DNA of 64,000 nt from Bradyrhizobium iriomotense. GTDB lineage: Bacteria > Pseudomonadota > Alphaproteobacteria > Rhizobiales > Xanthobacteraceae. Position numbers and translations under genes: made by a program. Below, one piece after another: positions 19,228 to 27,471 of the stretch. The stretch covers positions 1-64,000 of the forward strand of contig NZ_BSOW01000001.1 in assembly GCF_030160715.1 (NCBI RefSeq), given 5' to 3'. A model generated the notes under the pieces. The model saw only the letters and a list, made by a program, of their open reading frames with translations. It ran no database searches and had not been told where the DNA came from. Numbering within the stretch: position 1 is the first letter of the stretch; the number at the start of each line of letters is the position of its first letter.

Positions 19228-20442
19228 ATGTTTCGACCCATGAAGATTGCGGCCGTCGCCTTCACCTTGTTGTTCGCGGTCGTGGCCTCCGCGCGTGCGG
19301 CCGGCACCGTCACGGCCGACGATACGGCGCGCTTCCTCGCGGGCATGCAGCCATCCGCGGACTCTCCGCTCGTGGCGCTGACCAGGGATCCGTCCTGGCA
19401 GCGCCACGCAAAGTTCTTCGACGGCGCCTTCGCCCAGCTCGAGCAGCGGCAGCTTTCCAGGATCCGCGCCTGGTCGGAGGTCAATCTGGCCGCGCCCCGG
19501 CCGACCATGTTCTACATGTTCTCGGGGCCGGATTTCCTCTACGCCGACGCGTTCTATTCCAAGGCGAGCACCTACGTGCTTGGCGCGCTCGAGCCGGTCG
19601 GCAACGTTCCCGACCTGACGCGCGTGCCGCACGGCGCGATTGCGCCCGCGCTCTACAATGTCGAGCGCTCGCTCGCCTCGATCCTCAGCTTCAGCTTCTT
19701 CATCACCAAGCACATGAAGGTCGACCTGCACGCCAACGAGGTCAACGGCACCTTGCCGATCCTCTACGTTTTCCTGGCGCGTTCGGGGAAGACCATACGC
19801 AACGTCGAGATGCTCTCGATCGACAACACGGGCGGCCTCCATGCGGCAGGCGACAACGCAGGTCCGAACGCCACCCGCGGCGTGCGCATCACCTTCGCCG
19901 GCAGCGACGGCGCGGCGCGGACGCTGTATTACTTCTCGACCGATCTCTCCAATTCCGGCGCGCGCGCGGCCGGCTTCCTGAAGTTCTGCGAGACGCTCGG
20001 ACCGGGCAACAGCCTGCTCAAGAGCGCGTCGTATCTCCTGCACGCCGGCAACTTCACGATCGCGCGCGACTGGCTGCTCGCCAACAGCGCCACCATCATC
20101 CAGGACGATTCCGGCATTCCGCTTGCGAACTACAATGCGCGGCAATGGCGGTTCTTCCCGTTCGGCCGCTACCTCGGCCCGATTGCGGAATTTCCCGGCC
20201 GATATCAGGAACGCTATGCCGGGCTCTTCTCGCGCGCCCAGCCGATCGATTTCGGCATCGGCTATCGCTGGCGCATGAATGAATCGAACCTGTTGCTGTC
20301 GGTGAAGGTGCCGGGAACCGAGACGCTGCCCGTCGAGACCACCTCGTCCGCCGAACCGACGCCAAAGCCGGTCCGTCCGAAGCGGCCGCGTCCGCCCGAG
20401 CCGATCCCGCCGCCGCCGGGACGCTTCTTCTGGTTTCGCTAA
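19228..20442 (+). CDS. Exported protein of unknown function, paired with the APC permease
   Basis: 404 residues. A signal peptide ('MKIAAVAFTLLFAVVASARA') is followed by a globular domain with 'FYMFSGPDFLYADAFY' and 'YVFLARSGKTIRNVEML', and a Pro/Lys/Arg-rich tail. The frame is open far upstream inside the permease gene, but the signal peptide fixes the start at 19228, two bases after the permease stop. Periplasmic location is expected. The tight coupling hints at a shared process with the permease, but no catalytic motif or named family is recognised. Confidence 0.75.
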   Translation: MFRPMKIAAVAFTLLFAVVASARAAGTVTADDTARFLAGMQPSADSPLVALTRDPSWQRHAKFFDGAFAQLEQRQLSRIRAWSEVNLAAPRPTMFYMFSGPDFLYADAFYSKASTYVLGALEPVGNVPDLTRVPHGAIAPALYNVERSLASILSFSFFITKHMKVDLHANEVNGTLPILYVFLARSGKTIRNVEMLSIDNTGGLHAAGDNAGPNATRGVRITFAGSDGAARTLYYFSTDLSNSGARAAGFLKFCETLGPGNSLLKSASYLLHAGNFTIARDWLLANSATIIQDDSGIPLANYNARQWRFFPFGRYLGPIAEFPGRYQERYAGLFSRAQPIDFGIGYRWRMNESNLLLSVKVPGTETLPVETTSSAEPTPKPVRPKRPRPPEPIPPPPGRFFWFR

Positions 20443-20550
20443 GCGCGATGAGATCGCGCTTTAGCCTTTATCGTTGGATCATGATCTCCGCGCAAACGCG
20501 TTCCGCGTTTGTCGCGAGGGAAAACCGCTTCACATTTTTCCGGATCATGC
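20441..20550. repeat. Rhizobiales-type REP-like element with two hairpins
   Basis: It starts at the stop codon of the upstream gene. Arms 20441-20449 and 20453-20461 form a perfect 9-base stem. Arms 20493-20500 and 20504-20511 form a perfect 8-base stem with a TTC loop. 'ggatcatg'-type bases recur at both sides of the second part (about 20477 and 20541). The composition matches a mosaic repeat I associate with Bradyrhizobium intergenic regions. The first hairpin may also terminate transcription. Confidence 0.55.
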
Positions 20551-20555
20551 TCGAG

Positions 20556-20726
20556 CTACCAGTGAACGCTCTGGCTCGGAACGATGAAGGCCGTCGTACC
20601 TGGCGGCGTTGCGAGGCTTGTTGCCAGGTACCAGCCGGCGCCGAGGACGAGGGTGAGCAGCGCGATGATGGCGATCAGGTCGATGGTCCTGCTGTCGTGA
20701 CCGTGGGGGCTGATTTTCCAGCGCAT
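20556..20726 (-). CDS. Small single-pass membrane protein (56 aa)
   Basis: It starts 'MRWKISPHGHDSRTIDL', followed by one hydrophobic helix ('IAIIALLTLVLGAGWYLAT') and a short polar tail. The ATG at 20726 is preceded by an excellent ribosome-binding site (GGGAGGAAA about 5-6 bases upstream), which decides the start over longer in-frame options. The N-terminal part is probably cytoplasmic. The function is unknown. It lies just downstream, on the same strand, of yidD. Confidence 0.7.
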   Translation of the reverse strand: MRWKISPHGHDSRTIDLIAIIALLTLVLGAGWYLATSLATPPGTTAFIVPSQSVHW

Positions 20727-20829
20727 TGTTGTTTCCTCCCGATGGGAGCACGACAACAACGCGATTGTAGCACCTGCGGTTCCGCGCACGTCAGGGTTGC
20801 GCGACGCGATTGGAAGCGCTGCAGCGAAA

Positions 20830-21168
20830 TCAGGGAGCGTTGACGCCGCGCCAGCGTCCGTAGCGCCAGGGCAGATACCAGCGCGCGCCTTGCGGGGCCG
20901 TCAGCGGCACATTGTCGATGCCTGACGTTCCGAACGGGTGGCAGCGCAGCAGACGCGCGAGCGTCATCCAGCCTCCGGCCCAGAGTCCGAAACGTTCGAT
21001 CGCCTCATCGCCGTAGACGGAGCAGGTCGGCAGGTGGCGGCAGTTGTAGCCGACGAGCGGCGACAACGTGTGCCGGTACAGCCAGATCAGTCCACGTCCG
21101 ACGCTGCGCGGCAGGAGCAACAGCGAAGCGGCGATGGTGGAACCAATCTCGGAGTCTGAATGCTTCAT
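20830..21168 (-). CDS. yidD: Membrane protein insertion efficiency factor YidD
   Basis: 112 residues from the ATG at 21168. It carries the full YidD signature: '[31 protein letters not shown]' (cited in part; Cys at CRHLPTCS) and 'RLLRCHPFG'. YidD is a small, peripherally membrane-bound helper of YidC/Sec insertion of inner-membrane proteins. In most genomes it sits between rnpA and yidC. Here it is away from that locus, as is common in Rhizobiales, where it is a stand-alone gene. An upstream in-frame start at 21246 adds a poor N-terminal extension. Confidence 0.92.
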   Translation of the reverse strand: MKHSDSEIGSTIAASLLLLPRSVGRGLIWLYRHTLSPLVGYNCRHLPTCSVYGDEAIERFGLWAGGWMTLARLLRCHPFGTSGIDNVPLTAPQGARWYLPWRYGRWRGVNAP

Positions 21169-21418
21169 GTGCGCTCTGCTGCAAACCTGTGCCGCGAATT
21201 GCGCGGTTCCAACGCACGGAACAGTAACCCGTTGCGCGCGTGCCATACTTTGCCTGTTTTCAGGGAGCAGCGCAGCAAGTCTCTATGGACGAGCTGTATT
21301 CCCACGGATACCATTTTTGTGACGTTCGTGAGATAGGAACATACGACTGTATGTATAGACTCAACTGGCGCAACTGCGGGATGTTTGCGCGACATTGGGG
21401 CTTGGGGAAGGAACCACG

Positions 21419-22306
21419 TTGAGACTCCTGAGGTCGCTTGATCTTCGCGGTTGGTTGCTGGTGGGAACCACCGCGTGTTGCGTTGCGCTGGCGGGCGCGG
21501 TCGCGACCTTCAGCTCCTCCGCACAGGCCGGCGGTACCCTCGAAGAGCGCAAGCTGCCGATGAAGTTCAACTGGGTTGCGTGCGAGCCGAACTGCCGCGG
21601 CTGGGTCAGTGCCGTCGGTATCATCACAGCCGATACGCCGAAGGATTTTGAGGATTTTGCGCGTAGTCGCCAGCTTGGCGGGGCGACCGTGGTGCTCGAC
21701 TCCAGCGGCGGTTCCGTCAACGACGCGATCACGCTCGGGCGGCGCTTCCGTAATCTCGGGCTTCTGACCACCGTCGGTATCAGCGTGCCGAGTCGCGGCG
21801 GGCAGGGCGCGCGTTCAGCCATTGCGCCTGAGGCCTATTGCGAGTCCATGTGCGTGTTCCTGCTGCTGGCCGGCAAGACGCGCTACGTGCCGGCCGCCGC
21901 CCATGTCCGCGTGCATCAGATCTGGATGGGCGACCGCGCCGACGACGCGCGGGCCGCAACCTACAGCGCACAGGACCTGATGATCGTCGAGCGCGACATT
22001 GGCCGGCTCGCCAAGTACACCTTCGATATGGGTGGTGCCGGCGACCTGCTGTCGCTCGCGCTGAATGTGCCGCCGTGGGAAGACCTGCACGAACTGGACG
22101 CCACCGAGCTCAAGCTCACCAATCTGGTGACGACCGGCGCCGCTTCCGACGTGCTGCCGCACGTCGATGTCTCGGCCCCCGCGATGGCTGACGCGGCGCC
22201 GAAGGCGCAGGACCGCTTCGCGGCGGAACCGGAGCAGCCGGCCAAGTCGACCAAGACGGCGGAAGCTGCCGTCCCGACCGGCGCTGCGGCTGCGCCGCAG
22301 AAGTAG
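21419..22306 (+). CDS. Exported ClpP/crotonase-like protein (COG3904 type), paralog B
   Basis: 295 residues from a TTG at 21419, chosen because 'ggggaagga' lies just upstream; an in-frame TTG at 21395 is weaker. A signal/anchor segment ('GWLLVGTTACCVALAGAVAT') leads to 'CEPNCRGWVSAVGIIT', then 'VVLDSSGGSVNDAITLG', 'CESMCVFLLLAG' (candidate S143) and 'VRVHQIWMG' (H166). These landmarks line up in order and spacing with paralog A at 13.0 kb. The C-terminal end is Ala/Pro-rich. A periplasmic ClpP-fold role is inferred; activity is unproven. Confidence 0.78.
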   Translation: MRLLRSLDLRGWLLVGTTACCVALAGAVATFSSSAQAGGTLEERKLPMKFNWVACEPNCRGWVSAVGIITADTPKDFEDFARSRQLGGATVVLDSSGGSVNDAITLGRRFRNLGLLTTVGISVPSRGGQGARSAIAPEAYCESMCVFLLLAGKTRYVPAAAHVRVHQIWMGDRADDARAATYSAQDLMIVERDIGRLAKYTFDMGGAGDLLSLALNVPPWEDLHELDATELKLTNLVTTGAASDVLPHVDVSAPAMADAAPKAQDRFAAEPEQPAKSTKTAEAAVPTGAAAAPQK

Positions 22307-22376
22307 GATTTGAAGATATTGATTTCGTCAGGCCGGGGCGCGCGCCTGCGCAAACCCCGAATGACATGAGCCGCGC

Positions 22377-22832
22377 TCAGTCCTGCGCCGTGGCCGGCTG
22401 TTTCGTCTTTGCTTCGATCTGGCCGATGGCATCGACCACGGCGTCGAAGGTCAGGAGTGTCGAAGCGTGGCGCGCCTTGTAATCGCGGACCGGCTCGAGG
22501 AACCTGATCTCGGCCCATTTTCCGTCCGGCGGAGCGCCGTTTTCCTTCAGCATCTTGCGAACGGTTTCGCGTAACTCACGGAGTTCGCTCGCAGTCGAGC
22601 CGACCACGTGACTTGCCATGATGGATGAAGACGCCTGTCCGAGCGCGCAAGCCTTCACGTCATGGGCGAAGTCGGTGACGGTGTCCCCACTCATCTTGAG
22701 ATCGACCTTCACGGTCGAGCCGCACAGCTTGGAGTGAGCGGTGGCGCTGGCGTCGGGATCGGAGAGGCGACCCAGACGGGGGATATTCCCGGCCAGCTCG
22801 ATGATCCGCTTGTTATAGATGTCGTTCAGCAT
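22377..22832 (-). CDS. NifU/IscU-like iron-sulfur scaffold family protein
   Basis: 151 residues starting 'MLNDIYNKRIIELAGNIPR'. The fold family is shown by 'AHSKLCGSTVKVDLKM' and 'KACALGQASSSIMAS', the first and second cluster-ligand Cys regions of IscU/SufU scaffolds. The third usual Cys is absent: the equivalent segment reads 'RHASTLLTFDAV'. It may therefore be a variant scaffold or carrier with two ligands, a form common in alphaproteobacteria near folE. It is divergent from folE with about 250 bases between. The upstream in-frame extension to 22979 is not protein-like. Confidence 0.83.
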   Translation of the reverse strand: MLNDIYNKRIIELAGNIPRLGRLSDPDASATAHSKLCGSTVKVDLKMSGDTVTDFAHDVKACALGQASSSIMASHVVGSTASELRELRETVRKMLKENGAPPDGKWAEIRFLEPVRDYKARHASTLLTFDAVVDAIGQIEAKTKQPATAQD

Positions 22833-23085
22833 GTGATGGAGTCCGAGACCTTCCGGGCGGCTTCCGGCGGGATCGGCCTTGGCGGCCGCCGTCCTCGGTC
22901 TTATATAGGGTCGGAACTGGTGGAAAAACAGCCCGGTGGCCTTGTCGGCGGCGGTCGAGCACCTCGCTCCGACGGTCAAGGGAGGTTGATCGCCAAACTT
23001 GGTTGTTCTCTCTCAGGCGTCCGGCGGCTTGACCGCCCCGTCTGCCGGTGACACTCCGGCCGCAAGGCCGTCGAACGGAGTTGAC

Positions 23086-23775
23086 ATGGACGCGTTGATC
23101 AAACCCATCCGCCCCAGCAAGCCTTCCGACAAGCAGGCCGATCGCCCCGCTGAGCTCGATCCTGCTGAATTTCTCGCGGCCGCCGTCCGTGCCGACCAGC
23201 CGCGCCCGGCGCGCGCCGAGGCCGAGCAGGCCGTGAAGACGCTGCTCGCCTATATCGGCGAGAACACCGAGCGCGAGGGCCTGCTCGACACGCCGCGCCG
23301 CGTCGTCGAGGCCTTCGACGAACTCTATCAGGGCTACCATCAGTGCCCGGCCGAGGTGCTGGACCGCACCTTTGGCGAGACCGCCGGCTATGACGACTTC
23401 GTGCTGGTGCGCGACATCGAGTTCACCTCGCAGTGCGAGCACCACATGATGCCGTTCTACGGCAAGGCGCACATTGCCTATACGCCGGTCGAGCGCGTCG
23501 TGGGCCTCTCAAAACTCGCGCGGCTGACCGACATCTTCGCCCGCAGGCTCCAGACCCAGGAGCACCTGACCGCGCAGATCGCGGCCGCGATCGACGAGAT
23601 CCTCAAGCCCCGCGGCGTTGCGGTGGTGGTTGAGGCCGAGCATACCTGCATGTCGGTGCGCGGCGTCGCCAAGCATGGCGCGATGACGTTCACCAGCCGC
23701 TTCACCGGCATGTTCCGCGACAATCCGGCGGAGCAGGCCCGCTTCCTGTCCCTGGTGCGAGGCTCACAGCGCTGA
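23086..23775 (+). CDS. folE: GTP cyclohydrolase I
   Basis: 229 residues. It catalyses GTP to 7,8-dihydroneopterin triphosphate, the first step of folate biosynthesis, as a cytosolic homodecamer. The zinc ligands are in place with E. coli spacing: C117 and H120 in 'SQCEHH', and C188 in 'EHTCMSVRG'. The N-terminal 40 residues are a variable extension. The ATG at 23086 has 'aacggag' before it; the longer open frame (from 22999) lacks protein character. hisI follows 28 bases downstream on the same strand. Confidence 0.97.
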   Translation: MDALIKPIRPSKPSDKQADRPAELDPAEFLAAAVRADQPRPARAEAEQAVKTLLAYIGENTEREGLLDTPRRVVEAFDELYQGYHQCPAEVLDRTFGETAGYDDFVLVRDIEFTSQCEHHMMPFYGKAHIAYTPVERVVGLSKLARLTDIFARRLQTQEHLTAQIAAAIDEILKPRGVAVVVEAEHTCMSVRGVAKHGAMTFTSRFTGMFRDNPAEQARFLSLVRGSQR

Positions 23776-23803
23776 CCCTCGCGACGAATTTGCGAGGGGT
23801 CTC

Positions 23804-24226
23804 GTGTCCACGCACTCCCACGACATCGAGGAAGGGCTGAGCTTCCAGCCCAAATTCGACGCGACCGGCCTTGTCACCTGCGTGGCGACGGATGCCACGA
23901 CCGGGGACGTGCTGATGGTCGCCCACATGAACGACGAGGCGCTGCGCAAGACCATCGCGACGGGCGAAGCTTGGTACTTCAGCCGCTCGCGCAATGCGTT
24001 ATGGCGAAAAGGTGAGACGTCGGGTCAGACCCAGCGGGTCGTCGAGATGCGCACCGATTGCGACCAGGATGCGGTCTGGATCCGGGTCGAACAGGTCGGC
24101 GCAGCCTGCCATACCGGCCGCCGGTCGTGCTTCTACCGCAAGGTGGAGGCCGATGACGGGAGCGCCAAGCTCGTGTTCGTCGAGGCCGAGCGGCTGTTCG
24201 ATCCCGACGCGATCTATAAGAAGTGA
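23804..24226 (+). CDS. hisI: Phosphoribosyl-AMP cyclohydrolase
   Basis: 140 residues with a GTG start and 'gaggggt' upstream. It opens the adenine ring of phosphoribosyl-AMP, the third step of histidine biosynthesis. The metal sites are intact: Mg-binding D85, D87, D89 in 'DCDQD', and zinc cysteines C86, C102 and C109 with the family spacing of 16 and 7. It is a stand-alone HisI without the HisE pyrophosphohydrolase domain, as usual in alphaproteobacteria. It probably shares a transcript with folE. Confidence 0.97.
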   Translation: MSTHSHDIEEGLSFQPKFDATGLVTCVATDATTGDVLMVAHMNDEALRKTIATGEAWYFSRSRNALWRKGETSGQTQRVVEMRTDCDQDAVWIRVEQVGAACHTGRRSCFYRKVEADDGSAKLVFVEAERLFDPDAIYKK

Positions 24227-24233
24227 CTCCTAT

Positions 24234-24270
24234 CGTTCCGGGTTCGCACCTTCGGTGCGCCCCGGAATGA
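24234..24270. repeat. Short inverted-repeat element after hisI
   Basis: The bases 'ttccggg' (24236-24242) pair with 'cccggaa' (24261-24267), and 'cgcacc' pairs with 'ggtgcg' around a TTC loop. There is no T-run, so a REP-like element is more likely than a terminator. A degenerate relative may lie at about 22330-22365. Confidence 0.5.
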
Positions 24271-24378
24271 CAAGGGGAAGCATCTTAACCCCGCATTAAC
24301 CATAGCTGTCCCAGGTTGGCACGACATGGCGCCGAATTGCCGGCGTCATCAATGCCGCGCGGAGCGGGGCTGCCCATT

Positions 24379-25395
24379 ATGTCGGTCGACAACTCAAGTG
24401 CCACGACGACGGCGGGGATCGATCCGTCGCGGGCGCGTGTGACCGGCGCGATCAAGCAGGCCTCCAATCTCACCGGCGTCAGCTTCGAATACATGCTGAC
24501 CACCGCGAAGATGGAATCGGATTTCAATCCGACCGCGGGCGCGTCGACCTCGTCCGCGCACGGGCTCTATCAGTTCATCGACCAGACCTGGCTCGGCACC
24601 GTGAAGGAGGCGGGCACCCAGCTCGGCTACGGCAGCTATGCCGATGCCATCACCAAAACCTCCTCCGGTAGCTATACGGTCGCTGATCCCACCATGCGGA
24701 GCTCGATCATGAAGCTGCGCGATGATCCGCAGGCCGCATCGAGCATGGCCGCGGTGCTGACACAGTCGAACAGCTTCAAGCTGACGGGCCTGCTCGGCCG
24801 CCGTCCAAGCGACAGCGAGCTCTATATGGCGCACTTCATGGGCGTCGGCGGCGCGGCCAAGCTGATCGCCAACGCCGAGGATAATCCGCAAGCGGTCGGC
24901 GCGCGGCTGTTTCCCAATGCGGCCGCGGCCAACCGTTCGATCTTCTATGCCAGGGACGGCCGCGCGCGCAGCGTCTCCGAGGTCTACTCGGTGCTGGATA
25001 CGCGTTATGCCAGCGCCGCGAATTCGAAATCGACGCGGAGCGCGATGGCCATGTACGGCGACACGCCGTCGACGACGCAGGTCGCGAGTGCCAACGGCGT
25101 GCAGCCCACGCCGCTGATCAACAGCGCCGCCTATCTCCAGACCTTCCCGGATACGCGCGTGGCGACGCCGGTCAGCGCGACGTCGGCGACGACGGTGGCG
25201 GACGATTCGCCGAGCACACCGGTGTTTCGCTCGATCTACCAGCCCGGCGACAGCACGCAGCCGGTTTCGGCCACGGTGCAGAAATTGTGGGGCAATAACG
25301 CCTCGCTCACGTCGGTGACGAATGCGACGCCGGACGTTCGCGCGCCGCAGCCGCTCGACCTCTTCAGCGATCGCAGCGGCACCTTCTCGAGCTAG
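24379..25395 (+). CDS. Lytic-transglycosylase-like protein
   Basis: 338 residues from the ATG at 24379 ('MSVDNSSATTTAGIDPSRA'). The N-terminal half has the SLT-like core: 'FEYMLTTAKMESDFNP' (catalytic Glu E46), 'SSAHGLYQFIDQTWL', and 'ELYMAHFMGVGGAAKL'. The second half is Ser/Thr/Ala-rich and poorly structured. No signal peptide is visible, which in this family is often seen when the enzyme travels by a dedicated secretion route such as flagellar export. The cleaved bond would be the peptidoglycan glycan strand. In-frame starts at 24316 and 24352 are weaker. Confidence 0.8.
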   Translation: MSVDNSSATTTAGIDPSRARVTGAIKQASNLTGVSFEYMLTTAKMESDFNPTAGASTSSAHGLYQFIDQTWLGTVKEAGTQLGYGSYADAITKTSSGSYTVADPTMRSSIMKLRDDPQAASSMAAVLTQSNSFKLTGLLGRRPSDSELYMAHFMGVGGAAKLIANAEDNPQAVGARLFPNAAAANRSIFYARDGRARSVSEVYSVLDTRYASAANSKSTRSAMAMYGDTPSTTQVASANGVQPTPLINSAAYLQTFPDTRVATPVSATSATTVADDSPSTPVFRSIYQPGDSTQPVSATVQKLWGNNASLTSVTNATPDVRAPQPLDLFSDRSGTFSS

Positions 25396-25541
25396 GCTCG
25401 CGCTGCAAAATTTGCAGCCCTTAACAAAACGTCAATAATACCAGTCGGTTATGGTGAACGCTTTGTTAAGCGTCGTGGTTTATTTTGTCTTGCAGGTGAC
25501 GGGGGTCACCGTTTCGTTTGGTTGCGTAGGCCGGAAGCACA

Positions 25542-26717
25542 ATGATCGTTCGGCAGTTTATCAATTGGATCAGGACTGCGTCCGCCGGTGAGCGGGCCGA
25601 GGCAACACGGGCGTTGGCCCGTGCCTGGTTGATTTCAGACCTTTCACACGACGACCGCGTCGCCGCCGAAGGCGCACTGTTGATGCTGCTCGACGATCCG
25701 TCGCCGCTGGTGCGCCAGGCCATGGCGGAAGCCTTCGCGCGCTCGACGGAGGCGCCGGCGGCGATCGTTCAGGCGCTGTCGACCGACCAGCCGTCGGTCG
25801 CGCTTCCCGTGCTCGAACATTCGCCGCTCCTGATCGATGCCGATCTCGTCGACATCGTGGCGACCGGCAATTGCGAGGTCCAATGCGCCGTCGCCCGCCG
25901 TATCGCGCTGCCAGCGTCGGTCTGCGCCGCGATCGCCGAAGTGGGCTGCGCGGCGGCGGCGCTCGAGCTGATCGAAAATCCCTACGCCGAGCTCGCGCCG
26001 TTCTCCTGGGACCGCATCGTCGAGCGTCACGGCCATCTTGCCGCGATCCGCGAGGCGCTGCTGGTGCTCGAGGATCTGCCCGCGGCCACGCGCGCCGCGC
26101 TGGTCGCAAAACTCTCCGCGACGCTGGCGCAGTTCGTGATCGCCCGTAACTGGCTGAGTGCCGATCGTGCCGAGCGCATCGCGACGGAGGCGCGCGACCG
26201 TTCCACCGTCAACATCGCGGCGCGCTCGCGCGGCGAGGACATGCAAGGCCTCGTGCGCCACCTGCGCGCGACGTCGCAGCTCACGGCAGGCCTGATCCTG
26301 CGTGCGCTATTGTCGGGCAATCTCGAATTGTTCAATGCGGCGCTTGCGGAATTGTCGGAGCTGCCACCGGCGCGCGTCGCGGCACTGCTGCACGACCGCG
26401 GCGGAGCCAGCCTGCATGCGCTTCTGCGCCGCGCGGGCTTTCCGGAATCGACCTTCGCGGCCTTCCAGATCGCGCTCGAGGCCTGCCACGAGAACGGCTT
26501 TGTCGACACCCCGGATGGTGCCGCGCGGCTGCGCAGGCGGATGGTCGAGCGCGTGCTCACCCATTGCGAGACCGATCGCGACGCGACCGAGCCGCTGCTC
26601 ATCCTGCTCCGCCGCTTCGCGACGGAATCGGCGCGCGAGGAAGCGCGCCTGTTCTGCGACGAGCTCGTCGCGGAGGAGCCGAATGCGCCGGTCTATGATG
26701 ACCTGATCGCGGCGTAG
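25542..26717 (+). CDS. DUF2336 family protein
   Basis: 391 residues, all helical and Ala/Leu/Glu-rich, with HEAT-like repeats in the first half ('DPSPLVRQAMAEAFARS', 'GNCEVQCAVARRIALP'). It matches DUF2336, a family restricted to alphaproteobacteria whose members often lie beside two-component genes. No enzyme motif is present. It faces a receiver + Hpt pair (27.9-26.9 kb), so a link to phosphorelay signalling is inferred from context. The ATG follows a T-rich region without a clear strong ribosome-binding site. Confidence 0.85.
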   Translation: MIVRQFINWIRTASAGERAEATRALARAWLISDLSHDDRVAAEGALLMLLDDPSPLVRQAMAEAFARSTEAPAAIVQALSTDQPSVALPVLEHSPLLIDADLVDIVATGNCEVQCAVARRIALPASVCAAIAEVGCAAAALELIENPYAELAPFSWDRIVERHGHLAAIREALLVLEDLPAATRAALVAKLSATLAQFVIARNWLSADRAERIATEARDRSTVNIAARSRGEDMQGLVRHLRATSQLTAGLILRALLSGNLELFNAALAELSELPPARVAALLHDRGGASLHALLRRAGFPESTFAAFQIALEACHENGFVDTPDGAARLRRRMVERVLTHCETDRDATEPLLILLRRFATESAREEARLFCDELVAEEPNAPVYDDLIAA

Positions 26718-26770
26718 TCAAAGCCGGCGATTGGGCCGGCTCGCGACGCAAGCTCCATCATTGCTGTGCA

Positions 26771-26846
26771 AGCACAGCGAAGCAATCCAGACTACCTATG
26801 CGGAGGCGGTCTGGATTGCTTCGTCGCTACGCTCCTCGCAATGACG
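26771..26846. repeat. Palindromic intergenic repeat, copy B
   Basis: Arms 26778-26792 and 26809-26823 are perfect 15-base inverted repeats. They are followed by the same tail as copy A ('gctcctcgcaatgacg'). It sits between two converging genes, a typical place for such elements. Confidence 0.75.
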
Positions 26847-26862
26847 AGGAGAGGGCGGAACG

Positions 26863-27441
26863 CTAATCCCCCGGCACGATGCTCGGCGCCAGAATCGCTT
26901 CGAGATGCTCGGGGCGGTCGCGGTTGACGTGGGCGAGATAGTCGTCGGCAACCCTGCGCAGGCGGCGGCTGAGCTCGCCCGAGACGCTCAGGCTGTCGAG
27001 CCTGGTGTTCTCGTGCACGATGGCCTGGATGGCGTTGATGTGGTGCGAGAACAGCTCGCCCGGCACCTTGGCAAGATCCGGCGCATGCTCGATGACGCGG
27101 CACAGGCTTTCGGCGATGACCGCGGCGGACGGATAACCGAACGTCGCGGCGTCGCCCTTGATGTCGTGGGCCGCACGAAACAGCTCGTCGCGCGCCTCCT
27201 TGGTGAAGCCGTCCTTCTGCACGGCCGCGTAGGCCGCAGCCAGCCGTCCGGCCTCCACCGCCATCCAGTCCTTGAACTCCGAGGAGAGTCCGGCGAGCGC
27301 CTGTTCGGCGCGACCGACCGGGTCGTCCATGTCCTTTTCCTCGACCCGGCGCAGCACCTTGCGCAGCGGATTGGGCTGCGTGATCACGTGGTGGGTGGCG
27401 AAGGCCTTGACCTCGATGTCTCTGGGGCTGTTCCTGGCCAT
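26863..27441 (-). CDS. Hpt domain phosphotransfer protein
   Basis: 192 residues. The Hpt signature 'ELFRAAHDIKGDAATFG' carries the phosphorylatable His (H92). It is followed by the second helix of the four-helix bundle. The N-terminal 40 residues and C-terminal tail are not conserved in any way I can identify. The protein would pass phosphoryl groups between a hybrid kinase and a receiver. It is encoded 30 bases downstream of the single-domain receiver gene on the same strand, which is its likely partner. Confidence 0.85.
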   Translation of the reverse strand: MARNSPRDIEVKAFATHHVITQPNPLRKVLRRVEEKDMDDPVGRAEQALAGLSSEFKDWMAVEAGRLAAAYAAVQKDGFTKEARDELFRAAHDIKGDAATFGYPSAAVIAESLCRVIEHAPDLAKVPGELFSHHINAIQAIVHENTRLDSLSVSGELSRRLRRVADDYLAHVNRDRPEHLEAILAPSIVPGD

Positions 27442-27471
27442 GATGCCTGCCTCGATGGTTGAGGTCGCTCG

